64,000 nt of DNA from an uncultured Lachnospiraceae bacterium. Its GTDB lineage: Bacteria > Bacillota > Clostridia > Lachnospirales > Lachnospiraceae. Under the pieces are notes generated by a model. The model ran no database searches, was not told the DNA's origin, and saw only the letters and a list, made by a program, of their open reading frames with translations. Positions 41,085 through 50,749 of the stretch are shown here, piece after piece (the stretch's first letter is position 1; the number at the start of each line of letters is the position of its first letter). The translations under genes and the position numbers were made by a program. The stretch lies in assembly GCA_910584915.1 (NCBI GenBank), contig CAJUDM010000026.1, positions 6,003-70,002 on the forward strand. Direction: 5' to 3'.

Positions 41085-42890
41085 TCAGGAGGAAACCAGC
41101 TCGATCCCCGATATATCCGAATCGATCACCATCGAATAATTTGTATAGTAGACCACGAACCCCGGCTTTGCGCCATTCGGTTTTTTTACATGCTTTTTCT
41201 CGATATAATCGATCTCCACTTTCGCCTGTCCGCGCCCCCTGGAATACCAGGCGGCGAGCCTTGCGGCTTCCTCAAAGGTGGAATCCGGTATTTCCCCGCC
41301 GTTTGTGCGCACGATCACATGGGAACCGGGCTGTTTTTTGGCGTGAAACCACCAATCGTTTCCGGCAGCGAACTTAAAGGTCAGTTCGTCATTTTGAAAA
41401 TTGTTCTTTCCGACATACATATGAAACCCGTCACTGCTGATGTAATGGAAGGGCCTGCTTGTTATCTTTTCTCTTTTTGCGCCGCCTTTTCTGCGGATAT
41501 AGCCTGCCGTGATCAGTTCCTCTTTGATCTCCACAAGGTCGGATTCCTGCTCCGCGATATCTAATGAGGCAGCTATTGATTCAAGGTGGTCTATTTCTTC
41601 CTTCACTTCCACGGTGAGTTCTGAGAGCGTCTCGTAGGTCCGCTTCATTTTTCCGTATCTGCCAAAATATTTTTTCGCGTTTTCCGAAGCTGTGAGGGTG
41701 GGATCCAGGGGGATCTTTATGGTTTCGTTGGTGTAATAGTTGAGGGCTTCGAGGGACTTTTCTCCGGGCTTTGCACCGTAGCCGTAGGTGTGCAGAAGTT
41801 CCCCGTAGAGCCTGTATTTTTCCCTCTTTTCCGTATCTTTGATCTGCTGAAGCTGCAGGTCGTACTTTTTGACAGTGCGCTCCAGAATGGTCTGGACGAT
41901 CTTTCGCAGGTCGGCGGATCTCTGCCGGATACGGGAGAGCGCGTTTCTCTCCGCATAGTAAGTCTCTAAAAGGGCGGAGATGGAGGAGAAGGTTTTTGTG
42001 GAAGAGGCGCTGTACATCCGCATGGGAACGGCGGCAAATTCCACGGGCGTCTTTCCCTCATAGACGATCGCAGGCGAAAAATTCCCGTCGAAGATCTGTC
42101 TCATCAGCGCTGTGAATTCATTATAGAGCGCAGTGACAGCGGCGTTTCCCAAGGCGGAGTTACCGGATGCAGAAATCCCCTCCTGCAGATAGCTGAGCGC
42201 CGAGCGGTCCGAATCCAGTGAACTGCGGAAACAAAGTTCCTGGGAGAGTATCGGGGAAAATCCGGTGAAGGAGGTATAGAGCGCCTTGTAGAGAGGCGCC
42301 GGCTTTTGGAAGATCAGTGCGGCGAAAAAGCCTTTCCTGTCCTCATCGGACAGCGGACTTTCCATAAAAGCGACCGGATCTTCCTTATTTTCCGGCTGCG
42401 GGATGAAATAGGGTTTCCCGGGCAGCACCTCCCTGACGGAGCTGACCATGCCGGAAATATGCTTGATGCTGTCGATGATCATATCCTCCTCGGTGCAGAA
42501 AATGATATTGCTGTGTTTTCCCATCACTTCTATGATCAGTTTTTTCCGGCACAGATCCCCCAGTTCATTCAGATGCTCGATATGGATCTGCATGATCCTC
42601 TCAAGTCCCGGCTGAGAGATGTCCACAATGCGTCCGTTCTGGATATGTTTTCTGAGCAGCATACAGAAATTCGGGGCGGTCATGGGACTTTGTTTTGTCC
42701 TGCCGGTCAGATAGATCAGGGGCAGGGAGGCGTTTGCGGAAAGCAGCAGATGGTACTGTCCAGCTTTTGTCTTTAAAGTGAGCTGCAGTTCATCCGCCTC
42801 GGGTTGTGCGATCTTATAAATACGGCTGCCGGTCAGAAGTTCTCTGCATTCTTTTACGACAGCAGCGACTGTAACGCCGTCGAAAGCCAT
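41085..42890 (-). CDS. rqcH: Rqc2 homolog RqcH (NFACT family)
   Basis: A 601-residue protein of the bacterial ribosome quality-control pathway that adds C-terminal Ala tails to peptides on split 50S subunits. The NFACT-N domain opens MAFDGVTVAAVVKECRELL. A coiled-coil middle (NALSRIRQRSADLRKIVQTI) and the C-terminal NFACT-R domain (WWFHAKKQPGSHVIVRTNGG) follow. Older annotation calls it fibronectin-binding protein A. Length is normal. It is a single gene. Confidence 0.93.
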   Translation of the reverse strand: MAFDGVTVAAVVKECRELLTGSRIYKIAQPEADELQLTLKTKAGQYHLLLSANASLPLIYLTGRTKQSPMTAPNFCMLLRKHIQNGRIVDISQPGLERIMQIHIEHLNELGDLCRKKLIIEVMGKHSNIIFCTEEDMIIDSIKHISGMVSSVREVLPGKPYFIPQPENKEDPVAFMESPLSDEDRKGFFAALIFQKPAPLYKALYTSFTGFSPILSQELCFRSSLDSDRSALSYLQEGISASGNSALGNAAVTALYNEFTALMRQIFDGNFSPAIVYEGKTPVEFAAVPMRMYSASSTKTFSSISALLETYYAERNALSRIRQRSADLRKIVQTILERTVKKYDLQLQQIKDTEKREKYRLYGELLHTYGYGAKPGEKSLEALNYYTNETIKIPLDPTLTASENAKKYFGRYGKMKRTYETLSELTVEVKEEIDHLESIAASLDIAEQESDLVEIKEELITAGYIRRKGGAKREKITSRPFHYISSDGFHMYVGKNNFQNDELTFKFAAGNDWWFHAKKQPGSHVIVRTNGGEIPDSTFEEAARLAAWYSRGRGQAKVEIDYIEKKHVKKPNGAKPGFVVYYTNYSMVIDSDISGIELVSS

Positions 42891-43115
42891 AGTGTTTCTC
42901 CTTTTCTCATATCAGGTTTTGCGCGGAGGAGGCAGGCTGTCTCTGCAGCCGCGCTCCAGGGTATTTCACTATAGTAACACTGCGGATGGAAAATAGCAAA
43001 TTTTTGATAAGGTATTTTACAATTTCAATATTATGTGCTACAATTCAAATGAATCAGAAATTTCGAGCAGCAATATATGCTGACGAGTGTCTGCACTATT
43101 CACGGGTATGAGAGT

Positions 43116-43727
43116 ATGAATATCGAAGGTCTGCAAAATCCATATGAAGCCGCATGGCAGAAGGTTTGGGGGCGCCCCGGGGAGGAGGCGGTCCTTGTTA
43201 TTACGCCCTGGAGCGACGAAAAGGAAAATGCGCGGAGAGGGATTGTTTCCGGGTTGCCGGGAATGGGAAGCCCGGATACGAAAAGTCTGTCAGGTGTTTC
43301 CGAAAGTGAAAAGGCGGAAAAGATCTCCGGAGATTCCGATTCGGTTAGAAAGCCGGGCAGGGCATCTTCTCCGGAAGAATGCCAGACATGCAAGGAGCGG
43401 AAGTACCAGGACGGTTCGGATGAGAACGTTTCTTTTAAATCGGCTCAGCATGTCTCGCCGGAGAGCGCCGGGGCGAGAGTCCGTGCCCATGAGGGCGAAC
43501 ATGTATCGAACGCCTACAATAAGGCGCAGAAGGATGGCGGGAAGGTGCTGCAGGCTTCCGTCAGCATCAAGACCGCTATCTGTCCCGAGTGCGGCAGGAC
43601 GTATGTGTCCGGCGGCACGACGCACACGAAGATCAGCTATTCCGATGAGAGCAATCCATACCAGAAGGAGCGGAAGTTCCAGCACGGCATGGGGCTTCGG
43701 GGCGCGAATCTGGATCTGGCGGTGTAG
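43116..43727 (+). CDS. SprA-related putative metalloprotease-like protein
   Basis: A protein of about 203 residues. The N-terminal 100 residues are low-complexity and polar. The C-terminal part contains ARVRAHEGEHVSNAYNKA, an HExxH-like (HEGEH) candidate zinc motif. A Cys pair region ICPECGRTYVSGGTTHTKI follows. This resembles the SprA-related/putative metallopeptidase family. No signal peptide. Neither candidate start (43077 or 43116) has a good ribosome site; 43116 begins MNIEGLQNPYEAAW. Activity is not established. Confidence 0.65.
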   Translation: MNIEGLQNPYEAAWQKVWGRPGEEAVLVITPWSDEKENARRGIVSGLPGMGSPDTKSLSGVSESEKAEKISGDSDSVRKPGRASSPEECQTCKERKYQDGSDENVSFKSAQHVSPESAGARVRAHEGEHVSNAYNKAQKDGGKVLQASVSIKTAICPECGRTYVSGGTTHTKISYSDESNPYQKERKFQHGMGLRGANLDLAV

Positions 43728-43864
43728 GCGCGGCATGCTGTGATCCTGCATAAGGGGCTCGGATAAGTGATCCGGTATGATTCCGGATTCCGGGGCAGTT
43801 TGCGGACTTTTGCGTATGTGGAAGCAGTGCCCGGTAACAGGACAAAAGAAGAAGGATTAAAAAC

Positions 43865-44743
43865 ATGATCAAGAGCATGACCGGCTTTGGCAGGTGTGAG
43901 GTAACAGGAAGAGAGCGGAAGATAACGGTGGAGATGAAATCCGTCAACCACAGGTATCTGGATGTGAGTATCAAGATGCCGAAGAAACTCAATTTTTTTG
44001 AGAATGCCATAAGGACGGAGTTAAAAAATTATATCAGCAGGGGCAAGGTGGATATCTTTATCACCTATGAAGATTACAGTGAGGGCAGCGGCTCCTTAAA
44101 GTATAATAAGGCGTTGGCGGCGGAATATCTGGGGTATCTGCGGCAGATGGCGGAGGAGTTCGGGCTGGATGATGATGTCCGGGTTTCCACTCTTTCCAGA
44201 TATCCGGAAGTGTTTTTGATGGAAGAGCAGAACATTGATGAGGAGGAACTGTGGAAGGATCTGCAGGGCGCCCTGAAGGGGGCGGCTGAGAATTTTGTGA
44301 AGGCGAGGATCGCGGAGGGAGAGAACCTGCGGAGGGACCTTGATTCCAAGCTTGATGTGATGTTGGAGCATGTGGATTTTATCACGGAGCGTTCTCCGAA
44401 GCTGATCGAGGAGTACAGGGAGAAACTGCGGGAGAAAGTCCGTGAACTGCTGGAGGATGTCCGGATCGATGAGAACCGCCTCTATATGGAAGTGACAATA
44501 TTTGCGGATAAAGTCTGTGTGGATGAGGAACTGGTGCGCCTGCGCAGCCATGTGGAGAGTACGAAGCAGGCGCTTGCATCGGGCGGGAGTATCGGAAGGA
44601 AGTTAGACTTTATCGCCCAGGAGATGAACCGGGAGGCAAATACGATCCTGTCCAAGGCGAATGACCTGGAGATCTCTGCGCGGGCGATCGAACTGAAGAA
44701 CGAAATCGAAAAGGTAAGGGAACAGATACAGAACATTGAATAA
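43865..44743 (+). CDS. yicC: YicC family endoribonuclease
   Basis: A 292-residue protein of the YicC/YloC family, with an N-terminal YicC-like domain (MIKSMTGFGRCEVTGRERK, EMKSVNHRYLDVSIKMP) and a C-terminal DUF1732 domain (FIAQEMNREANTILSKAND). E. coli YicC is an RNA endonuclease. It heads the conserved Firmicute string yicC-remA-gmk-rpoZ and overlaps remA by 8 bp. Confidence 0.93.
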   Translation: MIKSMTGFGRCEVTGRERKITVEMKSVNHRYLDVSIKMPKKLNFFENAIRTELKNYISRGKVDIFITYEDYSEGSGSLKYNKALAAEYLGYLRQMAEEFGLDDDVRVSTLSRYPEVFLMEEQNIDEEELWKDLQGALKGAAENFVKARIAEGENLRRDLDSKLDVMLEHVDFITERSPKLIEEYREKLREKVRELLEDVRIDENRLYMEVTIFADKVCVDEELVRLRSHVESTKQALASGGSIGRKLDFIAQEMNREANTILSKANDLEISARAIELKNEIEKVREQIQNIE

Positions 44744-45008
44744 ATTGATACACATCGGATTCGGCAATATGATAAATGCGGAGAAGATCATAGCTATTGT
44801 CTGCCCGGATTCTGCCCCCATCAAGCGGATGGTACAGGGTGCGAAGGAGGCGGGTACGGCGATCGATGCGACGCAGGGAAGAAAGACCAAGGCGGTGCTT
44901 GTCATGGAAAACGGCAGTGTGGTGTTGTCGGCGCTGATGCCGGAGACTCTTGCAGGAAGAGCCGGGGTTTCGTTTGGTATGGCAGACAACAGTTCTGACG
45001 GAGACTGA
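44736..45008 (+). CDS. remA: Extracellular matrix regulator RemA (DUF370)
   Basis: A 90-residue DNA-binding protein of the RemA family, which in B. subtilis activates biofilm matrix genes. Conserved blocks are HIGFGNMINAEKIIAIVCPD, SAPIKRMVQGAKEAG and IDATQGRKTKAVLVMENGS. No ATG lies ahead of the conserved region; the TTG at 44736 fits the length best. It lies between yicC and gmk, as in other Clostridia and Bacilli. Confidence 0.9.
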   Translation: MNKLIHIGFGNMINAEKIIAIVCPDSAPIKRMVQGAKEAGTAIDATQGRKTKAVLVMENGSVVLSALMPETLAGRAGVSFGMADNSSDGD

Positions 45009-45145
45009 CCGCGGCGTTTTATCGAAGACAAAAGCGGCTTTGCCGCGCTATGGCGTGGACACGGCTTTACCATGCCGATGCGGTGGGATGCAGAGGCGGG
45101 GATGGTTACTGTCGGAAAAGGCGGTTCAGATGTATGGGGGTGTGC

Positions 45146-45781
45146 ATGGAGAGAAAGGGGCTTCTGATTGTAGTTTCGGGATTTGCGGGTTCCGGCAAGG
45201 GCACGATGATGAAACGGCTTGTGGAGGAGTATGAGGGATACGCGCTGTCTGTCTCCATGACAACGAGAAAGCCAAGGCCCGGTGAAGTGCACGGCAGGGA
45301 ATATTTTTTTGTGACAAAAGAGGAGTTTGAGCAGAAAATAAGAGAGGGCGGACTGATTGAATATGCTCCTTATGTGGAAAACTATTACGGAACGCCAAGA
45401 GAATATGTGGAGAAACAGATGGCGGCGGGGAAGGATGTGGTGCTTGAGATAGAGATCCAGGGCGCCCTGAAGGTAAAGAAGCGCTTTCCCGATTCTGTTT
45501 TGATCTTCGTGCTTCCCCCCAGTGTGGAGGAGTTGTACAGGAGGCTGAAAAACCGCGGGACGGAGACGGAGGATGTGATCAGAAAACGGATGAGCCGGGC
45601 GGCGGAAGAAGCCAGCATGATCGGAAGATACGATTACATTGTGATAAATGACGGTGTGGAGGAGAGCGTCAGAAAACTCCACAGCCTTATTGAAGCCGCC
45701 CACAGTTCGCCGGGCGGAAATGAGGAGTTTATCCGGGGCATCAGGGATGGCCTGGAGCAGTTATGGAAAGGAGAGAAATAA
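45146..45781 (+). CDS. gmk: Guanylate kinase
   Basis: A 211-residue ATP:GMP phosphotransferase, making GDP. The P-loop is GFAGSGKGTMMKRL. The GMP site is SMTTRKPRPGEVHGREYFFV and the GAL segment VVLEIEIQGALKVKKRFP. ATG 45146 after GGGGGTG gives a normal length; the upstream in-frame start at 45050 has no homology. It is immediately followed by rpoZ. Confidence 0.94.
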   Translation: MERKGLLIVVSGFAGSGKGTMMKRLVEEYEGYALSVSMTTRKPRPGEVHGREYFFVTKEEFEQKIREGGLIEYAPYVENYYGTPREYVEKQMAAGKDVVLEIEIQGALKVKKRFPDSVLIFVLPPSVEELYRRLKNRGTETEDVIRKRMSRAAEEASMIGRYDYIVINDGVEESVRKLHSLIEAAHSSPGGNEEFIRGIRDGLEQLWKGEK

Positions 45782-46027
45782 ATGTTACATCCATCTTATG
45801 CAGATCTGATGAAAGTAGTGAACAGCGAGGTAGAGCCGGGGGAAGCGCCTGTAGTCAACAGCAGGTATTCCATTGTGATGGCGACGGCGAAGAGGGCAAG
45901 GCAGATCATCGCGGGAGATGAGCCTTTAGTGGATAATTTGTCCGTGGATAAACCTCTTTCTATTGCGGTCAGCGAACTCGAACAGGGGAAGATCCACATC
46001 CTGAACGATGAGGAAGAAGAAAAATAA
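45782..46027 (+). CDS. rpoZ: RNA polymerase omega subunit
   Basis: An 81-residue omega subunit that aids core RNA polymerase assembly. The family pattern is VNSRYSIVMATAKRARQI followed by KPLSIAVSELEQGKIHIL. It starts 0 nt after the gmk stop, with GGAGAG inside the gmk end as its ribosome site. Length is typical for Clostridia. Confidence 0.92.
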   Translation: MLHPSYADLMKVVNSEVEPGEAPVVNSRYSIVMATAKRARQIIAGDEPLVDNLSVDKPLSIAVSELEQGKIHILNDEEEEK

Positions 46028-46124
46028 TTGGGGCGTGACAGGCGTGCAATAAGACATGGGGCGGGAGAACGTAGGTTTTTCCGCAACTTTTCTGTATGAT
46101 AAAAGAATGGGCAGGCAACATGGT

Positions 46125-47465
46125 ATGAAGATATTGTTTACATCCCTCGGCTGTGATAAAAATCTGGTGGACACAGAGGTGATGCTGGGAGAACTCGCAG
46201 AGGAAGGCTTCGTCTTTACGGATGAGGAGGCGGAGGCGGATATAGTCATTGTCAACACCTGCTGTTTTATCAGAGATGCCAAAGAAGAAAGTATAGAAAC
46301 TATACTGGAGATGTCAGAACTAAAAAAAACGGGGCAGATAAAGGCACTTCTGGTGGCAGGATGCCTGGCGCAGCGTTATCGGGAGGAGATCCAGAGCGAG
46401 ATCCCGGAAGTGGACGCAGTGCTCGGAATATCGGATATCCACAGCATTGCGCAGGCGGTGAAAGAGATACTGGCGGGGTGTGCGAGAAACCATATCGGGG
46501 AGGGAGAGAAGGCGTCCGGCGTCCGGCGGCGGATCGTGACCACAGGAGGCCACTACGCTTACCTGAAGATAGCCGAGGGCTGTGATAAACGCTGTACCTA
46601 CTGTATCATACCGAAGATCCGAGGAAGCTATCGGAGCGTCCCGATGGAGGAACTGCTTAAGGAGGCGCGCACTCTGGCGGGACAGGGAGTCAGAGAACTG
46701 GTATTGGTGGCGCAGGAAACGACTCTTTACGGCGTGGATCTGTACGGAGAAAAACGACTGCCTGAACTGCTCGAGGAGCTCTGCCGGATAGAAGGACTGC
46801 ACTGGATCAGGCTTATGTACTGTTATCCGGAGGAGATCACGGAAAAACTGGTACAGGTCATAAAGCGGGAGCCGAAAATCTGCCACTACCTGGATATTCC
46901 GATCCAGCACGCCTCCGATGCGGTGTTAAAGCGGATGGGAAGGCGCGCTACGGGAGAGGGCCTTAAGCAGATCATCGGGATGCTCAGGCGGGAGATACCG
47001 GATATCTGTCTGCGGACAACGCTGATCTCAGGGTTTCCGGGGGAGACAGAGGAAGATTTCATCGAATTATACCACTTTGTGAATGAAATGGAGTTTGACA
47101 GGCTGGGGGTGTTCCCATATTCGGAGGAGGAGGATACGCCGGCGGCGCTTTTGCCTGATCAGATCCCGGATAAGGTGAAGGAAAAGCGCCGGGATGAGTT
47201 GATGGAACTGCAGCAGGAGATCGCCTTTGAGAAGGCGGACGGGAGAGTGGGACAGGTGTTTGAGGCCGTGGTGGAAGGATATCTTCCCGGGGAGGGTGTC
47301 TATGCGGCGAGGACCTATATGGATGCCCCGAATGTGGATGGCTATCTGTTTTTCACCTCTGATCATGAGCACGATTCGGGCAGCTTTGTCCGGGTAAAGG
47401 TGTCGGGCAGCAACGGCTATGACCTGACCGGCGTTCAGATCCCGGATATGGATGGCAGGAAATGA
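46125..47465 (+). CDS. rimO: Ribosomal protein uS12 methylthiotransferase
   Basis: A 446-residue radical SAM enzyme that methylthiolates an aspartate of ribosomal protein S12. The N-terminal MTTase domain has LFTSLGCDKNLVDTEVMLGE and TCCFIRDAKEESIETI. The radical SAM cluster is CDKRCTYCIIPKIRG. A TRAM domain ends the protein (YLPGEGVYAARTYMDAPNVD). The EAKEES/DKNLVDSE pattern marks RimO rather than MiaB. ATG 46125 matches the family start. Confidence 0.94.
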   Translation: MKILFTSLGCDKNLVDTEVMLGELAEEGFVFTDEEAEADIVIVNTCCFIRDAKEESIETILEMSELKKTGQIKALLVAGCLAQRYREEIQSEIPEVDAVLGISDIHSIAQAVKEILAGCARNHIGEGEKASGVRRRIVTTGGHYAYLKIAEGCDKRCTYCIIPKIRGSYRSVPMEELLKEARTLAGQGVRELVLVAQETTLYGVDLYGEKRLPELLEELCRIEGLHWIRLMYCYPEEITEKLVQVIKREPKICHYLDIPIQHASDAVLKRMGRRATGEGLKQIIGMLRREIPDICLRTTLISGFPGETEEDFIELYHFVNEMEFDRLGVFPYSEEEDTPAALLPDQIPDKVKEKRRDELMELQQEIAFEKADGRVGQVFEAVVEGYLPGEGVYAARTYMDAPNVDGYLFFTSDHEHDSGSFVRVKVSGSNGYDLTGVQIPDMDGRK

Positions 47466-47543
47466 GGGCATCCGGCCTGAAAGTCAAAAAGTTCGCTGCA
47501 GTATCGTCTGTGCTATGGAGAATGAAAGGAATGAGTGATTGAA

Positions 47544-48116
47544 ATGAATTTACCGAATAAACTGACAGTATTCCGTGTGGTGCTGATCGTGCCTTTTGTG
47601 GTGCTGCTGTTAGGAGGCCATGAGGGATGGGGATGGTTTGCGGCTCTGTCAGGCGGAAACTCTGCCTGTACGGATTACATCGCGCTGGCAATTTTTGTGA
47701 TCGCGTCCCTGACAGACCTTCTGGACGGGAAGATCGCAAGAAAGTATGACCTGATCACAAATTTCGGGAAATTTATGGATCCTCTTGCGGATAAACTGTT
47801 AGTCTGCTCGGCGATGATCTGTCTGACAGCGATGGGCAGGATCCCGGCGTGGATCGTGATCGTCATCATCAGCAGGGAGTTTGTGATCAGCGGTTTCCGG
47901 CTGATAGCATCGGACAACGGCAAAGTGATAGCTGCAAGCTGGTGGGGCAAGTTTAAGACAACCTTCCAGATGGCGATGGTCATTCTGATGATCGCGGATA
48001 TACCGGCGCTTTCGCTTGTTACGGAAATCGTTATGTGGGTATCGCTGCTTTTGACGGTGGTATCCCTTGCGGATTATCTGATCAAAAACAAAGGCGTCAT
48101 GCAGGGAACAAAATAA
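47544..48116 (+). CDS. pgsA: CDP-diacylglycerol--glycerol-3-phosphate 3-phosphatidyltransferase
   Basis: A 190-residue membrane enzyme forming phosphatidylglycerol-phosphate. The CDP-alcohol phosphotransferase motif DGxxAR...GxxxDPxxD is seen in LLDGKIARKYDLI and NFGKFMDPLADKLL. It starts MNLPNKLTVFRV. GTG 47535 is a closer partner for the AAAGGA ribosome site and is the alternative start. It follows rimO after about 80 bp and precedes cinA, a common Firmicute order. Confidence 0.93.
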   Translation: MNLPNKLTVFRVVLIVPFVVLLLGGHEGWGWFAALSGGNSACTDYIALAIFVIASLTDLLDGKIARKYDLITNFGKFMDPLADKLLVCSAMICLTAMGRIPAWIVIVIISREFVISGFRLIASDNGKVIAASWWGKFKTTFQMAMVILMIADIPALSLVTEIVMWVSLLLTVVSLADYLIKNKGVMQGTK

Positions 48117-48150
48117 TTTTTATGCGGTACTGGAATAGGAGAATTAAGAT

Positions 48151-49413
48151 ATGGTTGTGGAACTGATCAGCGTGGGAACAGAAATTTTGCTGGGTAATAT
48201 CGTGAATACGAATGCGGCTTATCTGGCGGAGCAGTGCGCTTCTCTTGGGCTTTCCTGTTACTACCAGAGTGTGGTGGGCGATAATGTGGACAGGCTGACA
48301 GGGACGCTGCAGACGGCACTGGAACGGTCAGATATCGTCATATTGGGCGGAGGGCTCGGGCCGACGCAGGACGACCTGACAAAGGAAGTGACGGCGAAGG
48401 TGTTAGGGGTGAATCTGGTGAAGGATGTCCATACCGAGGAACGGATCAGAGAATATCTGGAGACAAGGGGCTTCACCGTGACGGAAAATAACTGGAAGCA
48501 GGCGTTAGTACCGGAGGGAGCGGCCATCATAGATAATGAAAACGGCACAGCTCCCGGGCTGATCATCGAGAAAGACGGGAAACATGTGATACTGCTGCCG
48601 GGACCGCCCGGGGAACTGTGTCCCATGTTTGAGAAAGATATCCGCCCCTATCTGAATGCACTGGAGCCCGGCGTGATCTATTCCAAGACTGTGAAAGTCT
48701 GCGGTGTCGGGGAGAGCATTGCCGAAACCATGATCAAAGACCTGATCGATTCTCAGAGCAATCCGACCATCGCAACCTATGCCAAGACTGGAGAGGTGCA
48801 TCTTCGCGTGACGGCGAAAGCAGAGAATGAAAAAGAGGCCAGGAAGCTTGTAAAGCCGATGGTGAAAGAGTTAAAGGGCAGATTCGGCAACAGCATTTAT
48901 ACAACGGATACGGAAGTGACACTGGAAAAATCCATTGTGGATCTGCTGCAGGCGAACCGTTTGACGGTCGCCACAGCGGAATCCTGCACGGGTGGCCTGC
49001 TCTCCGCGAGGCTGATCAATGTGCCGGGGGCTTCCGAGGTGTTTAAGGCGGGTTATGTAAGCTATTCCAATAAAACAAAGAGAAAGCTGTTCGGAGTGAA
49101 GAGAAGTTCCCTGGAAAAACACGGCGCTGTCAGCAGCAATGTGGCAAAGGAGATGGCGAAGGGCGCCGCCATGATCAGCAAGGCGGATGTGACGGTATCC
49201 GTCACGGGAATCGCCGGACCGGACGGCGGCAGCGAGGAGAAGCCGGTGGGGCTCGTGTATATCGGCTGCCAGGTCTGCGGCGAGGTTGTGATCAAAGAGT
49301 TTCATTTCAAGGGAAACAGAAACAAGATCAGGGAGGCATCGGTGTCAGCGGCACTCTCCCTGATGCGTGAATGTATCCTGCAGTACTGTAGCAGCGTAAT
49401 GTTTTCGACCTGA
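48151..49413 (+). CDS. cinA: Competence/damage-inducible protein CinA
   Basis: A 420-residue protein. The N-terminal molybdopterin-binding-like domain (ELISVGTEILLGNIVNTNAA, ILGGGLGPTQDDLTKEV) is followed by a C-terminal CinA domain (VATAESCTGGLLSARLINVP, GIAGPDGGSEEKPVGLVYI). That family has NMN deamidase and ADP-ribose pyrophosphatase activity. It sits upstream of recA, as in many Firmicutes, but here an extra membrane protein gene is inserted between them. Confidence 0.93.
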   Translation: MVVELISVGTEILLGNIVNTNAAYLAEQCASLGLSCYYQSVVGDNVDRLTGTLQTALERSDIVILGGGLGPTQDDLTKEVTAKVLGVNLVKDVHTEERIREYLETRGFTVTENNWKQALVPEGAAIIDNENGTAPGLIIEKDGKHVILLPGPPGELCPMFEKDIRPYLNALEPGVIYSKTVKVCGVGESIAETMIKDLIDSQSNPTIATYAKTGEVHLRVTAKAENEKEARKLVKPMVKELKGRFGNSIYTTDTEVTLEKSIVDLLQANRLTVATAESCTGGLLSARLINVPGASEVFKAGYVSYSNKTKRKLFGVKRSSLEKHGAVSSNVAKEMAKGAAMISKADVTVSVTGIAGPDGGSEEKPVGLVYIGCQVCGEVVIKEFHFKGNRNKIREASVSAALSLMRECILQYCSSVMFST

Positions 49414-49552
49414 AGACAGCCCGGGGCCGGATAAAGCTTTCAGCAGTTTCCCGGCCTGTACAGTAAATGGAAATGGGTTTCAGCGTATGCCGGACTGCCG
49501 GTCGGGGCTGTCCGTTGCAGAAACCGTGTAGAGAGATAAGAGAGGGCATGGG

Positions 49553-50569
49553 ATGTATCCTGAGAATGATCATTCAAACAAAGGCAGAAATATAGCGATC
49601 GGGGTTATTGTTTCACTTGTGTTCGTGGGGCTTTTCGCGGGTTGTATCGCCGTGGTGATGCAGTTTGTGCAACTTGGCAGGAACGGGAATCTCGAGCGAT
49701 GGGCGGAGGCGAACGCGGGTGATGACGATGACAGCGGGCTTTCGGATTACGGTTATTATGACGAGGACGGCTATTTTCACTATTATGGTGAATCGGAGGA
49801 CTACGGGGACGACAACCGGCTCGGCTATTATGATGAGGACGGGGAGTTCCACTATTTTGATGAGGAATACGACATAAGGGAACAGCTGGACCGTCCTACT
49901 CACGATGAGGACATAGAGGGGTATGCGACAGGAGAATATTTCTCTTTTCCGGCGGACAACAGGGTGGACGGGCTTGCTTACACCGTGGAGATGAAGGAGG
50001 AGGAGTACCACGATGGCAGCGCCACCAATATCTACTATACTTATCCCGTTGTTTCCGGCGATGTGCCGAATGTAGACCAGATCAATGATACGATCTGCGC
50101 CGAGTGGGAGAGCCTGCTTGAATACTATGAGGAGGACTATAAGGATTATATGTATGAGGGCGACGGCATTTTGGCGGCGCTTGACTGCAATGTCACATAT
50201 ATGTCGGAGGATATCCTGAGTGTTGTCTATCAGGAAACCGTTTATTACGGGGAATATCTGGATTATGATACGGATCTCTATCTCTACTGTCTGAATTTTG
50301 ATATGAAGAACGGCCAGCTTCTGGAGAAGACCGGAATGCTGGATATTGATGAAGAGTTTGTGGAGGATTTCAGGGAGAGGAGCGTAAAACAGAACGCGGA
50401 CAGCGTGCTTGATTATTACGATGACGGCGAGGTAATGTACTATCTGGAGGATCCCTACTATCTGATCCTGTTTTACTGCCCACAGGGGATGGAGATCGGT
50501 CTGAACATGGATGAGGGATGGGTGACAGTGACTTATCCTGATTACGAAGATTTTATGAAAAGAATGTAG
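49553..50569 (+). CDS. Orphan RsiV-like membrane protein (DUF3298 type) with YYDEDG repeats
   Basis: A 338-residue single-pass protein. A short polar N-terminus precedes a hydrophobic segment (IAIGVIVSLVFVGLFAGCIA). A highly acidic Tyr-rich stretch follows with duplicated motifs (YYDEDGYFHYYGESEDYG and YYDEDGEFHYFDEEYD). The C-terminal extracellular region resembles DUF4163/DUF3298 domains of RsiV-like proteins (YTVEMKEEEYHDGSATNIYY, VVYQETVYYGEYLDYDTDLY). No sigma gene adjoins it; it lies between cinA and recA. The function is unknown. Confidence 0.72.
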   Translation: MYPENDHSNKGRNIAIGVIVSLVFVGLFAGCIAVVMQFVQLGRNGNLERWAEANAGDDDDSGLSDYGYYDEDGYFHYYGESEDYGDDNRLGYYDEDGEFHYFDEEYDIREQLDRPTHDEDIEGYATGEYFSFPADNRVDGLAYTVEMKEEEYHDGSATNIYYTYPVVSGDVPNVDQINDTICAEWESLLEYYEEDYKDYMYEGDGILAALDCNVTYMSEDILSVVYQETVYYGEYLDYDTDLYLYCLNFDMKNGQLLEKTGMLDIDEEFVEDFRERSVKQNADSVLDYYDDGEVMYYLEDPYYLILFYCPQGMEIGLNMDEGWVTVTYPDYEDFMKRM

Positions 50570-50590
50570 AGAGAACACGAAAGCCTTATG

Positions 50591-50623
50591 CTGCCGGAGA
50601 AGAGTGTCACTCTCCTCCGGCAG
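50591..50623. terminator. Strong hairpin after the RsiV-like gene
   Basis: CTGCCGGAG (50591-50599) and CTCCGGCAG (50615-50623) pair perfectly, with an inner AGAGTG/CACTCT pair. There is no T-run after it, so rho-independent termination is uncertain. Confidence 0.5.
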
Positions 50624-50720
50624 GGGGAAAATACTGAAAATGTGACGGTTTTGAACAGCGGAAAATCGTGGGAGTTTGATATCGCGGGAAACCGGCAATA
50701 AAAAATCAAACAGATTTGAG

Positions 50721-50749
50721 TTGACGAAAGATCTTGTGCGTGTTAAAGT
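50721..50749 (+). promoter_or_regulatory. Possible upstream promoter in the cinA-recA region
   Basis: TTGACG (50721-50726), a 17-bp spacer and TAAAGT (50744-50749). It is a moderate match that would transcribe the mini-ORF at 50849 and recA with a long leader. Confidence 0.35.

Noticed and set aside
44603..45703. 366-codon minus-strand ORF across yicC, remA and gmk
   Set aside because: Crosses three well-supported genes in antisense.
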